Positions 1-9,657 are shown, counted from the stretch's first letter. The stretch: 64,000 nt of DNA from VAZQ01 sp963771845 (GCA_963771845.1 CAVYVC010000038.1:1-64000); one strand, 5' to 3'. Made by a program: numbers and translations. Notes: a model not told the origin generated them from the letters alone.

Positions 1-78
1 CAGATATCGCCTGGGCTTGCCATTTGAGGGCTTCCGGACAACGCAGAAAATCAGCAAGGCGAACCGTTTCGAATTCGC
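1..78. other. Left window edge, no gene assigned
   Basis: A + frame that enters from the left edge stays open to about position 135, and a - frame beyond the hydroxylase stop is also open to the edge. Neither shows a motif I recognise, so no gene is called. Confidence 0.3.
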
Positions 79-741
79 TCAAAGCGCGGTCGCACCCGGA
101 TTTTCTACCCTGTTATGGGCCGTTCCGAAGACATAGTCCCAATAGGGCGCGCTGATACCGAAGCCCCGCTCAGGATTACGGAAATGATGGACCATATGGG
201 CCCAGCGCAGCCAGGCGCCGATCCGCGTTCTCGGCTGGCGGTTGTGCAAGTGGTAGTGCAGCTCGTCGTAAATCACGTAACCCATGAGGAACCCGGCCAT
301 CACCGGGAATTTCAGCGGCGCACCAAATACGAGCGAAATCACGGCCCAGGCAAGCGCAACGATCGGTGCGCTCATCAGGGGCGGCATGACGAGACGCAGC
401 GGATCGCTGGGATGGGCATGATGGATGCCATGGATGAGGAAGTGAATGTCCGCGCCAATCGCACCCGGAAACTCCCAATGGAACACGTACCGGTGAACGA
501 GATATTCGCACAGCGTCCAAATTGCGTATCCGAGGAGGCCGCAAACGACGACAGCCGCGGGCGAGAACTCACGAGCGCTCTCCCAGAGCAGCAGCACGAT
601 CGGAACAAGATAGATGAGCGGAAAGGTCCAGTGGACACGCGACAGCTTGTCGAGTACCGGGTTTTTGAACAAGCGCGGCGAAGCGGCGAGCGTGTCCGGT
701 CGAGGTTGCCGCGGAGCGTCGGGTTCGCTGACACCGGTCAT
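79..741 (-). CDS. Sterol desaturase / fatty acid hydroxylase family membrane protein
   Basis: A 220-residue integral membrane protein with the histidine clusters of the di-iron fatty acid hydroxylase superfamily: HRYVFH near residue 83, HGIHHAHP near 104, HYHLHN near 162 and HMVHHF near 182. These clusters normally bind two irons that hydroxylate or desaturate a lipid in the membrane. Hydrophobic stretches lie at about residues 38-53, 62-80 and 120-156. Size and motif spacing resemble short bacterial fatty acid 2-hydroxylase-like proteins. The substrate cannot be read from the sequence. It stands alone, with a repeat and a dead insertion sequence upstream. Confidence 0.85.
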   Translation of the reverse strand: MTGVSEPDAPRQPRPDTLAASPRLFKNPVLDKLSRVHWTFPLIYLVPIVLLLWESAREFSPAAVVVCGLLGYAIWTLCEYLVHRYVFHWEFPGAIGADIHFLIHGIHHAHPSDPLRLVMPPLMSAPIVALAWAVISLVFGAPLKFPVMAGFLMGYVIYDELHYHLHNRQPRTRIGAWLRWAHMVHHFRNPERGFGISAPYWDYVFGTAHNRVENPGATAL

Positions 742-802
742 GAGGTCTCTCCTCGTTCAGGATGCGACTCATGGGGGTCTTGGTCAAGAATGAAAATCCA
801 GA

Positions 803-945
803 CGAGCGATTCCATGAAAGTTGTCATTCCGGGGCGAGGCCGACGAAGGAGGCCGAGAGCCCGGAATCTATAACCCCAGGCCTGTGGTTATAGGTTCCGG
901 GTTCGCCTCCGCTTCGCTTCGGCGCCCCGGAATGACGGCCGCATA
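803..945 (+). repeat. Dispersed palindromic intergenic repeat, copy 1
   Basis: A 143-bp element bounded by GTCATTCCGG and CCGGAATGAC, with an inner inverted pair around TATAACC. It is almost identical, in inverse orientation, to 12970-13112, and the match extends into short outer flanks. A more distant relative is at 11644-11836. The dead insertion sequence begins only a few bases further right. Confidence 0.85.
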
Positions 946-950
946 CGTAG

Positions 951-2360
951 TCTTACTGCATCACAAAATTTTCCGGCGCGAGTTTCGTGTGATCGGAGCG
1001 GCGGACAGCATGGGCATCGCGAGAGGTACTGACGCCGAGCAATCGGCGCATGGTTGCGATCGAGTTCGGGATGTGGCGTTCAGGCGCCGCAAGGGCGATC
1101 GGTCGGAATCGGATATGGAAGATTGCGATGGCGAACGAGGTCCGCGAGGATGTTCTCGCTCGGAGATCAGGAATCGTAGCCGCGATGCACAGTGTTGCGT
1201 GATGATGGTATCCTGCTACGCGCCCTTCAAGTGCCCAAGCCGACCTCCTGCTTGAGCTCTGATAATCGCGCTCGATGCGCCAGCGCAGTTGGTGGCGTCG
1301 ACCAGATCGCGAACGGTTGCTCTTCGGCAGGGTAGACAGCAATATTTGGTTGGCTCGTTCTCCCCCTCGGGTGATTCGATCAGCAGCCCAACTTTGGTCG
1401 GTCGGGGCGTTCGATGCACACAAACATCAGCACGTGCAAAGCGTGAGGACGACCATTTGTTCGTGCCTTCGCGCCACTTGATCGTGCGCCACGCTTTTTC
1501 TGCGTAGCCCACGGCCTGAATGTACCGCTTGGCCGGTCGCGGCGCACCTTTTCGGCGTCCGACCAGCCGCGTGCCCGGACATACCAGCTCTGCTGAACCG
1601 AACGCCGGCCACATAGGCTAATCCCTGCCCAGTAATGCCACGTGCGCAGCTTAGATATCAATGACCGTAGCCGGTGTCCAGCAGCCTGTACCGCGAGGAA
1701 GGCCAGCACGACACCTAACTGCAGCGCCAGGAACGCTGATAATAACGGCTTGGTCTTGAAGCCGAGCTCCGGCGGCACGCCCGCTTTGCGCCGACGTTTG
1801 CGATTTCAGTCCAGTCTTTTGGCATATACAGCTCATAGGCCACCGGAAACCTTGCATCGATGGTTGGCGATCGACAGCGATACCGCACCTGGCAGTTCGC
1901 ATCTAGCTTGCCTAGCTGTCCGCATGTGTTTAACCAGACCAACCGAATAAGTTTCTTGTCGGCAAAGTCGCGTCAATCGATGATCCAGGTACCTGGATTT
2001 GCCTGTGACGCTCGATCTGCGGCACGGCGCACCTTGGCCAAACACCTTCTCGTCGCACCAACGACCTTCGCCAGTCAAAATGCAGCAGCGACTGATGCTG
2101 CGCCGGCGCCGTCACCGCCGCCATCGGTATCCACGCTTTTGCGCTCGCATCGGCATCATCATGACCCACGCAATAGATCCCGTAACGGCTTGGCATGCCG
2201 ATGTCAATCACGCTCACAAGGCCCTCGACATAAGCCGCAAACCGCGATTCACTGTCGGTTGCACCTCGGAGATCCATCTCAGCCTCCAACTGCTGCGGGT
2301 GAATCCTGGAAAATAATCAATTTGGTAGCCGGTCGAACCTGCGGCTAAGTGATAGTAAGA
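951..2360 (-). mobile_element. Degenerate IS701-family-like insertion sequence
   Basis: About 1.4 kb. The two ends are inverted: TCTTACT at 951-957 and its complement AGTAAGA at 2354-2360, each followed inward by ATCAC after a small offset. The flanking tetranucleotides are GTAG on the left and CTAG on the right, which fits a 4-bp CTAG-like target duplication with one change. The interior carries a broken transposase on the minus strand. Size, ends and protein similarity fit the IS701 group. The exact boundaries are my inference from the inverted ends. Confidence 0.7.
953..2289 (-). pseudogene. IS701-type transposase remnant
   Basis: No single frame is open, but pieces in successive minus-strand frames add up to one transposase of about 445 residues. 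ESRFAAYVEGLVSVI and LLHF lie near 2080-2250. VSLSIANH, PVAYELYMPKDW and GFKTKP lie near 1740-1890. WREGT and ESPEGENEPTKY lie near 1370-1500. LRWRIERDYQ and HHHATLCIAA lie near 1180-1280. These match the DDE-type IS701 transposase order. At least three frameshifts plus substitutions separate the pieces, so the gene is dead and looks old compared with the single-base lesions elsewhere in the window. Confidence 0.8.
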
Positions 2361-2383
2361 CTAGTGCATTTCGTCTCGTCGGC

Positions 2384-3352
2384 TCAGTCGTCGGAAATTG
2401 TTGTCACCGGCAGCGATACGGTGACCGGTTGACCGGGCCGAAGTTTCTCCGGCTCCTCGGGTACCGCCTCCAACATGAATACGAGCCGGTTGCGCTCTTC
2501 ATTGGAGAAAATGATCGGCGGAGTAAACTCCGCCGTCGGTGAAATGAACCTGATGCGGGCCTTGATCGAGGCGCCACAACCATCGCAATTGACCAGCACG
2601 TTGGCGCCAACGACAAACCTGGGTAGCAAAGCCTCGCCGGCAAAGAAGCGGACGATAATGTTTTCCAAAGGGAGCAGCGAAGCGACTGGCCGGCCCAGAA
2701 AAATGATTTCCCCACCCTGAAAATAGACCTGTTGAATAATTCCGGCGTGCGACCCCTTAACCTTCCGCCGTTCGAGCCGGCTTTGCGCTGCGGCCAGTCT
2801 TGCTTCCAATGCCGCGACCGTCGCGCGTGCTGCTTCAATATCCTCCGGACGCGCGCTCATGCCTGCCAAAGCAATCTGGCGGCGAACCTCGTCGAGAGCG
2901 GCCAGATCGATATCCCGCTGCGCCGTGGTTCGATCCTGGAGATCGCGGCGCCCAATATTTTCAGGCTGACGAGCACGATCGAATTCGCGTTGGCTGAGCT
3001 GGAGCGCAGCTTCCGCCTTCCTCTCCTTGGCCTTTAAGATCTCAATCTCTTCCGGAGTTTCACGCGCAGCAAGAGCGCGCGCAAGTCGCGCGCGGGCCTC
3101 CGAGACCGAGGCTGCTGCTTCGTCCCGGGCGGCTTTCTCCAACGCGCTGTCAAGCACGAACAGCAATTGATCCGGCTCTACTTTTTGCCCCGGCGTGATC
3201 CGAAGCTCCACAAGGCGTCCGGTTTCTTCCGACCCGACAAAGACAAGCTCGCCTTGCACAAAACCATGGAAGGCGAGCTCCCGCCGGTCCGTAAAAGCCG
3301 CCACTGCCCCAATCACGAGAACTGCAGGCAAGATGATTCGCATCACGTGCAT
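2384..3352 (-). CDS. HlyD-family membrane fusion protein (YbhG-like periplasmic adaptor)
   Basis: A 322-residue adaptor: an N-terminal membrane anchor (residues 4-20), a first half of a biotinyl-lipoyl-like domain (GRLVELRITPGQKVEPDQLL, about 45-65), a long alpha-helical hairpin rich in Ala, Glu and Arg (about 70-190), the second lipoyl half (GIIQQVYFQGGEII, about 202-215) and a beta-barrel C-terminal part. Such proteins bridge an inner-membrane ABC or other exporter to an outer-membrane channel. No transporter gene lies beside it; the left neighbour is the IS remnant and the right one an unrelated exported protein. It is therefore an orphan here, perhaps the survivor of an operon disrupted by the IS. 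The start could be residue 1 or residue 4. Confidence 0.85.
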   Translation of the reverse strand: MHVMRIILPAVLVIGAVAAFTDRRELAFHGFVQGELVFVGSEETGRLVELRITPGQKVEPDQLLFVLDSALEKAARDEAAASVSEARARLARALAARETPEEIEILKAKERKAEAALQLSQREFDRARQPENIGRRDLQDRTTAQRDIDLAALDEVRRQIALAGMSARPEDIEAARATVAALEARLAAAQSRLERRKVKGSHAGIIQQVYFQGGEIIFLGRPVASLLPLENIIVRFFAGEALLPRFVVGANVLVNCDGCGASIKARIRFISPTAEFTPPIIFSNEERNRLVFMLEAVPEEPEKLRPGQPVTVSLPVTTISDD

Positions 3353-3601
3353 GATGGCCTGCCATGCTCAAACATCTCTCTCTTTGTTGGAACGCCGAGC
3401 CTGGCAATGCTTCGCGCTGCGCCTCCACATTGCCTTGCGCTGCGAGTTCCAGCATGCGTCTCCTTGCGCAACAATTCACGCAAGAGTATGGTTGACTGCC
3501 GTCTCGGCATCGTCGCCGGCATTTTTGCGCAAGTACTGGCGGGCATTGCGTTTCTGAGGCGCCTCATCGTCCAGCCACAATAGGGTTGCAAGCTCGACCG
3601 T

Positions 3602-4129
3602 ATGAGAAAGCCCATCCGTACAACGATTGCGATTGCTGCCATTCTGCTCGGGATTTGGACCTTTCCACTCACCGCACGAGCGGAATCCAGGTTGACCGTA
3701 TTAAATGGCGAGTGGCGTGGCAGCGGCACTGATCGTAATTCACCTTTCGAGTCACAGCAGCAAACGAAGTGCCAATCGAATAATCGAGTCGACCTAATTC
3801 GAATGGTCAGCGATACAGTATGTACAGGAGAGACCGGGCTTCACAAGGTCAGTCATCTGACAATCACACTCGATGCTGACAAAATCGCCGGTACTTTCGA
3901 CGAGACAGCCTCATCTCCAGGAAGCAATGCATCTCCACGGATATTGAAGGGGTTAGTATCGGGTGTCAGGGCTGGAGACACGGCAACTCTAAAGATTAGC
4001 TTTCCTGGGCTCATCCCGAGCGCGACAGTCATCTTCAAGCTCATCAGTTCCTCGTCCTACTCCACGCAAGCGACCAGTCTCGGCATTGCAATGATGGAAG
4101 TGACCTACACGCGTGCCGGGGGCCGTTGA
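3602..4129 (+). CDS. Hypothetical exported protein
   Basis: A 175-residue protein with a clear signal peptide (MRKPIRTTIAIAAILLGIWT, cleavage likely after TARAE). The mature part has alternating polar and hydrophobic beta-type stretches and two cysteines (QTKCQSN and DTVCTGE) that could form a disulfide. I do not recognise a family with catalytic residues. The pattern suggests a small periplasmic beta-sandwich or beta-barrel protein. By eye its base composition is less GC-rich than its neighbours, a hint of separate origin. It starts about 250 bp from the divergent HlyD-like gene. Confidence 0.7.
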   Translation: MRKPIRTTIAIAAILLGIWTFPLTARAESRLTVLNGEWRGSGTDRNSPFESQQQTKCQSNNRVDLIRMVSDTVCTGETGLHKVSHLTITLDADKIAGTFDETASSPGSNASPRILKGLVSGVRAGDTATLKISFPGLIPSATVIFKLISSSSYSTQATSLGIAMMEVTYTRAGGR

Positions 4130-4230
4130 AGACGTGCGGTTGATACCTCGCCGGCACTGGACGGAGTTGCCCGCCGGCCAGCGTGTCGCTCATGCGGTCA
4201 ACCATCTCCCTCGGCTGCCGATTTCCGGGA

Positions 4231-4782
4231 TCAAACGAGATCGGCGCCGACCGCAAGCGCCAAGACCGGGTAGTACACCACCAAGCCAAGCGCGGTGCCG
4301 GCAAGGACGTCGCTCGGATAATGATGCCCACAGGCCATCCGCGCCCAAGCCATCAAACCCCACAGCGGCCCGGCGACCCATGCGAGCATCGGATATATCA
4401 GCAGGACCGAGGCCATCGCCATGGTCAATGTCATCATGTGCCCGCTGGGAAACGAATTCCAATCCTGCACCGGCAGCAGGCATTCGAGGTCTTCGGCCGC
4501 CTGACAGGGCCGGCTGCGGCAGCACCATCTCTTCAGCACGACCAGGATGGCTTGCCCGACGGCAATGCTGGCGCCGCCCACCAGGAGGGCCGGCCAAGCT
4601 CTCGCTCCCGCGGCGGCAATCAGCGCCACCGCGAGTGGCGGGTAGAGCCATCCATTGCCCAATTTGCTCACGGCAATGGCCAAGGCCCTGCCGCCCCTGC
4701 TCCGCGCCAGCCGGGCGCAATGCCGCACGAACTCCAGCTCCCATGTTTTCACTGGTATTGAGTCCGAGCGTTCCTTGCTCAT
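4231..4782 (-). CDS. PAP2-family membrane phosphatase
   Basis: 183 residues starting at the ATG at 4782 (MSKERSDSIPVKTWELEFV). An upstream in-frame ATG at 4899 would overlap the divergent gene at 4824 and add unlike sequence. The three phosphatase motifs are visible: K84 to R91-P92 (KRWCCRSRP), PSGH at 112-115, and R148, H154 and D158 (ARMACGHHYPSD). Several hydrophobic helices make it an integral membrane enzyme. Family members remove phosphate from phosphatidic acid, undecaprenyl pyrophosphate or related lipids. The substrate is not decidable here. Confidence 0.88.
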   Translation of the reverse strand: MSKERSDSIPVKTWELEFVRHCARLARSRGGRALAIAVSKLGNGWLYPPLAVALIAAAGARAWPALLVGGASIAVGQAILVVLKRWCCRSRPCQAAEDLECLLPVQDWNSFPSGHMMTLTMAMASVLLIYPMLAWVAGPLWGLMAWARMACGHHYPSDVLAGTALGLVVYYPVLALAVGADLV

Positions 4783-4823
4783 GACGCCAGCGTCGCCGCA
4801 ATCGATCGGAGATCCGGGATGAC

Positions 4824-5813
4824 ATGAAACGTGCCCGTCGCAAATTCTTGCATCTGGCAGCGGGTGCTGCCGCGCTCCCGGCCATGTCTCGTGTTGCAAG
4901 GGCGGAAGCCTTTCCGTCGCGCCCGATCACCATGGTGGTGCCGGTTTCGGCTGGTGGTGCATTGGATACCAACGCGCGCCTTGTCGCGGAGGGCATGCGG
5001 ATAGCGCTCGGCCAGCCCGTTGTGATCGAAAATGTGACCGGCGCATCGGGCAGCATCGGGGTTGGTCGAGTCGCGCGCGCAGCGCCTGATGGCTACACCA
5101 TCACCTACGCGGCCTTCATCACACATGTGGTCAATCCCGCGGTGTATCAGCTCCAGTACGACGTGCTCACGGATTTCGAACCGGTCGCCTTTATTGCCGC
5201 CACACCCTGGCTGATCTGCGCGAACAAGGATCTGCCGGCGAACGATCTCCAAGGCCTTGTCGCATGGCTCAAGGCTAATCCGGGCAAAGGGTCGTCGGGT
5301 ACTGCTGGCCTGGGCAGTCCGTCACACCTCGGCGGCATTCTGTTGCAGAATATCACGGGCACACGCTTTGCGCTCATTCCCTATCGCGGCACCGCGCCGT
5401 CGATCCCCGACCTGGTCTCGGGCTCACTCGACATGGCGATCCTTGATCCGATCACCGCGCTGCCGCAGTTTCGCGGCGGGCGCATCAAAATTTTCGCCGT
5501 GATGGCGAAGAGCCGCACCGCCACCGCGCCTGAGATTCCGACGACCGACGAGGCCGGCGCACCCGGCCTGTACATCTCACCGTGGCAAGCGATCTGGGCG
5601 CCGAAAGGCACACCAAAAGAAATTATCATCAAACTCAACGGCGCGGTGATGCATGCGCTCAATGACCCTGACATCCGCAAGAAGCTCGCCGAGCAGAGCT
5701 ATGAGATCGGTCCGCGCGAGGAGCAGACGCCGGAATATCTCGCCGCGTTCCAAAGGGCCGAGATCGAGAAGTGGTGGCCGATCATTAAGGCGGCTGGCAT
5801 CAAGCCGCAGTGA
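4824..5813 (+). CDS. Bug-family (TctC-like) periplasmic solute-binding protein
   Basis: 329 residues. The N-terminus MKRARRKFLHLAAGAAALP has two adjacent arginines before a hydrophobic stretch and could use the Tat route, with cleavage after ARAEA. The mature protein begins FPSRPITMVVPVSAGGALD, the signature opening of Bug receptors, followed by the typical GQPVVIENVTGASGSIG segment. Members bind carboxylates for tripartite tricarboxylate transporters or sensing. No TctA/TctB permease lies nearby, the usual situation for the many orphan Bug genes in this class of bacteria. Ligand unknown. Confidence 0.9.
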   Translation: MKRARRKFLHLAAGAAALPAMSRVARAEAFPSRPITMVVPVSAGGALDTNARLVAEGMRIALGQPVVIENVTGASGSIGVGRVARAAPDGYTITYAAFITHVVNPAVYQLQYDVLTDFEPVAFIAATPWLICANKDLPANDLQGLVAWLKANPGKGSSGTAGLGSPSHLGGILLQNITGTRFALIPYRGTAPSIPDLVSGSLDMAILDPITALPQFRGGRIKIFAVMAKSRTATAPEIPTTDEAGAPGLYISPWQAIWAPKGTPKEIIIKLNGAVMHALNDPDIRKKLAEQSYEIGPREEQTPEYLAAFQRAEIEKWWPIIKAAGIKPQ

Positions 5814-5837
5814 AGTTGGGAAATATATATAAAAAAT

Positions 5838-8281
5838 TTCGTCACCCCAAAAATAGGTCGTCGTGGTGCCGGCGCGCGCCGCGTATTCCCATTCGGCTTC
5901 GGTGAGCAGCCGGTACGCCTTGCCGGTCATCGTCGAGAGCCAGGCCGCGTACGCCTTCGCATCGCCCCAGCTCACATAGATGACCGGTTGAAGTTGCCCC
6001 GTCCCCAGCCAGCGTCGTTGGCCCGCCTTCCGTTGGGCACCCTCCGACCGAAACGCAAGCGTCCCAGTCGGCGAACGTCACATCGAACTTCGAAACTGCA
6101 AACGGCTTGGCAATCGTAACTTTGTGCTGCGTCCCTCTCATCCAGTTGAAACGGCCCTTTTCCGTGCTGGGCGACCCCATCATGAACTCACCCGCCGGCA
6201 CGACGACCATCTCGGGGCAGTCCTTGGCGCATTCCCGGAAAGTACCGCCCGACTTGAGTGCCCGCTCGGCCTCGGGCTTGAGCACATAGGGACCGATGTT
6301 GGCGACCCGGTAGGGGCGCATCATTGCGAACCAGTTGAATCTGCTCCTTAACTGGCTCCTTCTCGATTATACCGACGAGACCACGATGATGCCGAGCAGC
6401 AGCACGTAAACGAGGGCCCGGACGCGGCGTGCCCGCGCTTGCCCCTTCCTCTCGCGCCCGATGCTGAGCGCAATAAATTCCCGGTCGACCCGGGCAAATC
6501 TTCGCGCGCGCTGCGCGAACCAGCTTTGCGCCTGTGTGAGCGCCGCGCCCATCAGCAGCGCGTCGTGCTTCGACCCGTCCGGCGTGGCCTGCCATGCGCG
6601 GCGCGCCGCTTCGAGCCCGGTTCGCCAGGCCAGGAACTCGCGCTCGGCCGCGATCCAATCGCGCAGCTTGTCCCAGCGCTTGAAGATCGCCTCATGCGCC
6701 ACCTCGGCAAAGGTTTCGCCCGTCTCGGTGGTTACGGTGACGAGAAGCCGATTTGGATAGTTGGCCAGTTCGGAGACGAGCCGCCACTCCTGATCCGAGA
6801 ACTCGGCACGAGCCGCGCGGCGTCGCGTCGGCTCGCCGTCCTCGCGCACGGTCGCCAGCCGGAGCGTCAGCACACGTCGCAGCGCGTCCTCGTCGCCTGG
6901 ATGCGTCTCCAGAAACGTATTGGCGCGATCGACCAGCACCCCGCCAAGCTCGAAGGATTGTGCAGGCAGGCGAAGCGTCCCGTCGTCGCGTCGCACCATC
7001 TGCTTCCACATATCGTCGAGCGTATAGGACAGGAGCGGTAAGGCACCCACGTCCTTAACCGCATCCTCCGCGGTGCGCCGGCTGATGATGTCGACAAGCC
7101 CATCGGTTTCGAACCGAGCCGAGAGCAGTTGTGCTGGGCGGCTGACGATCTCGCGCAATTCCTCTTCACCGAGCGGCGGCACCTCGATGTACTGCCGCAC
7201 CTTGAACAGCGGCTTGTCGTTTTGCAGATGGCCGAGGAAGTCCGACCGCATGCTCATCATTAGGTGCAGCCGTGGGTCCGGCAGCGCCTGGGCGAGCAGT
7301 TCGGAAAAACGCCGGCGTTGGCCCTCCTCGGCGCGCACGTAAAGCTCCTCGCCTTGGTCGACGTAGAGAAAGAAGCCGGGCGGTTTGGGCTGGTCGAGCT
7401 CCTTGCGGCGGCGCTCGGTAGCGTCGATCAGATCGGGCAGCGTGGCCTTGCCGCCGTGCAAAGCCTCCATCCAGCCATGCTGTGCGTGTGACCCGCTCGG
7501 GATCAGTGGCCGCGAATTGCCAAGTGTCGAGGAACGATTCGACCAGCGCCTTAAGCGGATCGGTGCCGGGCTTGAGCGACAGAAAGCACCATTGCCGGCT
7601 GTCATGAAAAGCCGCCGGCCAGGCATTCGGCGCCCGCGCCTCCTCGGGCCAGGCTTGGCGCTTGAGTGCCGCCAGCACGCCCGCCTGCGCCAGCGAGGAT
7701 TTGCCCACGCCCGAATTGCCGATGAGCAATGGCAGCCGGTCAGGCGCGCCGGCGAGCGCGGAGAGCACGTCGACGGTTTCGCGCTTGCGGCCGAAGAAAT
7801 AGTCGCTGTCCTTCTCCTCCATCGCCGCGAGGCCGCGATACGGAGACGTATAGCGCCATAAGTCGCTGCGGCTGCTGCCGCCACCGGATGCCGCATCGAA
7901 CAATCGGCCGACATCCTTTTCGGAGGACGGATCGGGCGTAATGATCCAGTGCAGCCGCCGCAGGAACGGCAGGCCGGGCGCGGTCTGGCCTTCCAGCAAG
8001 ATTACGACGAGCGGAAAACCGGCCGGTGACTTGGCCCATTTGTCGAGCGCCTCGTCGTATTCAAGCACCTGCCACGGACCCACTTCCTTGCCGATCAGCA
8101 GAATGAAAGCGGTCGCGTCCGCGATTTCCTGGGCAAGCTGGGCCGACCACGAACCTCCGGCCCGCATGTGGGTGGGGGCGAAGAATACGCGCGAGGCGGA
8201 GTCCTTGCGCTCGATGGCGGCCTTGAGCCGTTCCGCCAGCAGCTGATCGAGCGAGTGATAGCTGAGGAACCAGCGTTGCAT
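5838..8281 (-). pseudogene. Frameshifted TIR - STAND ATPase - transmembrane - FGE/SUMF1-like protein
   Basis: Pieces in different minus-strand frames form one multidomain protein. It opens with a TIR domain (MQRWFLSYHS to EYDEAL, codons 1-100) and a linker ending YFFGRKRET. Next is a P-loop STAND NTPase with Walker A GNSGVGKSSL and Walker B-like FFLYVDQGEEL. After the helical STAND region comes one membrane helix (VYVLLLGIIVVSSV) and then a formylglycine-generating-enzyme-like domain (CPEMVVVPAGEFMMGSP, FAVSKFDVTFADWDACV, LLTEAEWEYAARAG). Frame changes fall near 7487, 6368, 6337, 6015 and 5985. Homology stops at FWGDE near 5838, so the 3-prime end is lost. TIR-STAND proteins are often defence or signalling proteins; this copy should not make a full product unless several shifts are sequence errors. 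Confidence 0.8.
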
Positions 8282-8352
8282 TCAAAGCATCATGGCGGGG
8301 CCGTAGTGCACGAGGGACTTATTACCCAAGGTTGCGCCAGGCGGCACGCCCC

Positions 8353-9657
8353 TCACACCGCCAGTTCGCGTACAACCTGGATCACAGCGTCCATCAACGT
8401 GCTGAGCTCCTGTCGGGTGATTGTGAACGCAGGGGTGAGATAAACAATCGAACCGAAAGGCCGCACGAACACCCCAAGCTGCACGAAGCGCGCGCGCAGC
8501 TTCTCGAGATCAGGGACATGATCGAGCTCAATCACGCCGATTGCTCCCTTGACTCGCACGTCCTTCACTCCGGGAGCGCCCCTGCAAGCTAAGAGTCCAG
8601 CACGCAGGGCGGCTGCAATTTCCGCAACCTGCTCCAGTCTGGGCTCGCGTTCGAACAAATCAAGGGAAGCGTTGGCTGCCGCGCAGGCAAGCGCATTCGC
8701 CATGAAGGTCGGCCCATGCATTAGCGCGTGCGAAGGGTCATCCGACCAGAAGGCGTCGAAGACTTTCTGCCGCGCAATCGTGGCCGCAAGCGGAAGCGTT
8801 CCGCCGGTGAGCGCTTTTCCCACCGTCATAATATCCGGCACGACACCAGCAGCCCCACAGCCGAAGAGCGTTCCGGTGCGGCCGAACCCGGTGAAGATTT
8901 CATCAAATATCAAAAGCAGCTCGTAGCGATCCGCGGCCTCCCGCAGCCGGCACAGCACAGACGGATCATGAAAGCGCATACCCCCCGCGCCTTGCACCAG
9001 CGGCTCGACGATGATGCCCGCAAGCTCGTCGCCGTGTCGCTCAAGATGACGCAAAAAAGCAGCCGCGCTCTTTTCGTCGCAGGGCAGGTCGAGCACGTGA
9101 TGTTTGGGCAGCAACGGCGCAAACAGCCTGTGCATTCCGCTCGCTGGATCGCAGACCGACATCGCTCCCGTTGTGTCCCCATGGTAGGCGCCCCTGAATG
9201 CCATGAATTTTGCTCGATCGGGGATGCCCTGATTGCGCCAGAACCCAATGGCCATCTTCAAGGCGACTTCGACCGCGACCGACCCCAACTCGCAGAAGAA
9301 CACTCTGTCGAGATCACCGGGGAGAAGGGATGCGAGCCGCCCGGCAAGCGTCAGGGCCTGCTCATGCGCAAGCCCGCCAAACATCACGTGCGGCATGATG
9401 GCAAGCTGCTGCTCAACAGCGGCACGAATGTAACGGTGATTATAGCCGTGACACGCAGTCCACCAGGACGCGATACCGTCAACGAGCTCGCGTCCGTCTG
9501 CAAGCACGATGCGGCAGCCGTGCGTGCGCGCGACGGGCAGCGGCGCCGCCGCGGTTTTCATTTGCGAATAGGGCAGCCAGACATGCTGCAATCCGGTGTC
9601 GTACCAGACCGGTCCTCGCCTTTCGGTTTCCAGGTTGCGTGGCATTGGCGCTTCCAT
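8353..9657 (-). CDS. bioA: Adenosylmethionine-8-amino-7-oxononanoate aminotransferase
   Basis: A PLP enzyme that makes 7,8-diaminopelargonate from KAPA with S-adenosylmethionine as amino donor, the third-last step of biotin synthesis. Visible features: HVWLPYSQM near the N-terminus, VDGIASWWTACHGYNH, the PLP-contact IFDEIFTGFGRTG, the lysine in TVGKALTGGTLPLAA, and HGPTFMANALAC. I start it at 9657 (MEAPMPRN) because GGAG lies five bases upstream; a longer frame to 9735 would overlap divergent bioF. About 434 residues, normal for BioA. It faces away from bioF-bioD with 53 bp between starts, so one small control region probably serves all three genes. I see no TTATAGATAA-like BioR box there. 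Confidence 0.92.
   Translation of the reverse strand: MEAPMPRNLETERRGPVWYDTGLQHVWLPYSQMKTAAAPLPVARTHGCRIVLADGRELVDGIASWWTACHGYNHRYIRAAVEQQLAIMPHVMFGGLAHEQALTLAGRLASLLPGDLDRVFFCELGSVAVEVALKMAIGFWRNQGIPDRAKFMAFRGAYHGDTTGAMSVCDPASGMHRLFAPLLPKHHVLDLPCDEKSAAAFLRHLERHGDELAGIIVEPLVQGAGGMRFHDPSVLCRLREAADRYELLLIFDEIFTGFGRTGTLFGCGAAGVVPDIMTVGKALTGGTLPLAATIARQKVFDAFWSDDPSHALMHGPTFMANALACAAANASLDLFEREPRLEQVAEIAAALRAGLLACRGAPGVKDVRVKGAIGVIELDHVPDLEKLRARFVQLGVFVRPFGSIVYLTPAFTITRQELSTLMDAVIQVVRELAV

Noticed and set aside
115..873. 252-codon + frame opposite the hydroxylase gene
   Set aside because: It mirrors the minus-strand gene, has no motif and an unlikely Arg/His-rich composition. It is a shadow of GC-rich coding DNA.
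3353..3600. Open minus-strand stretch upstream of the HlyD-like gene (LLWLDDEAPQKRNA...)
   Set aside because: It reads for about 40 codons before a stop, without a convincing start or family match, and overlaps the start of the + gene at 3602.
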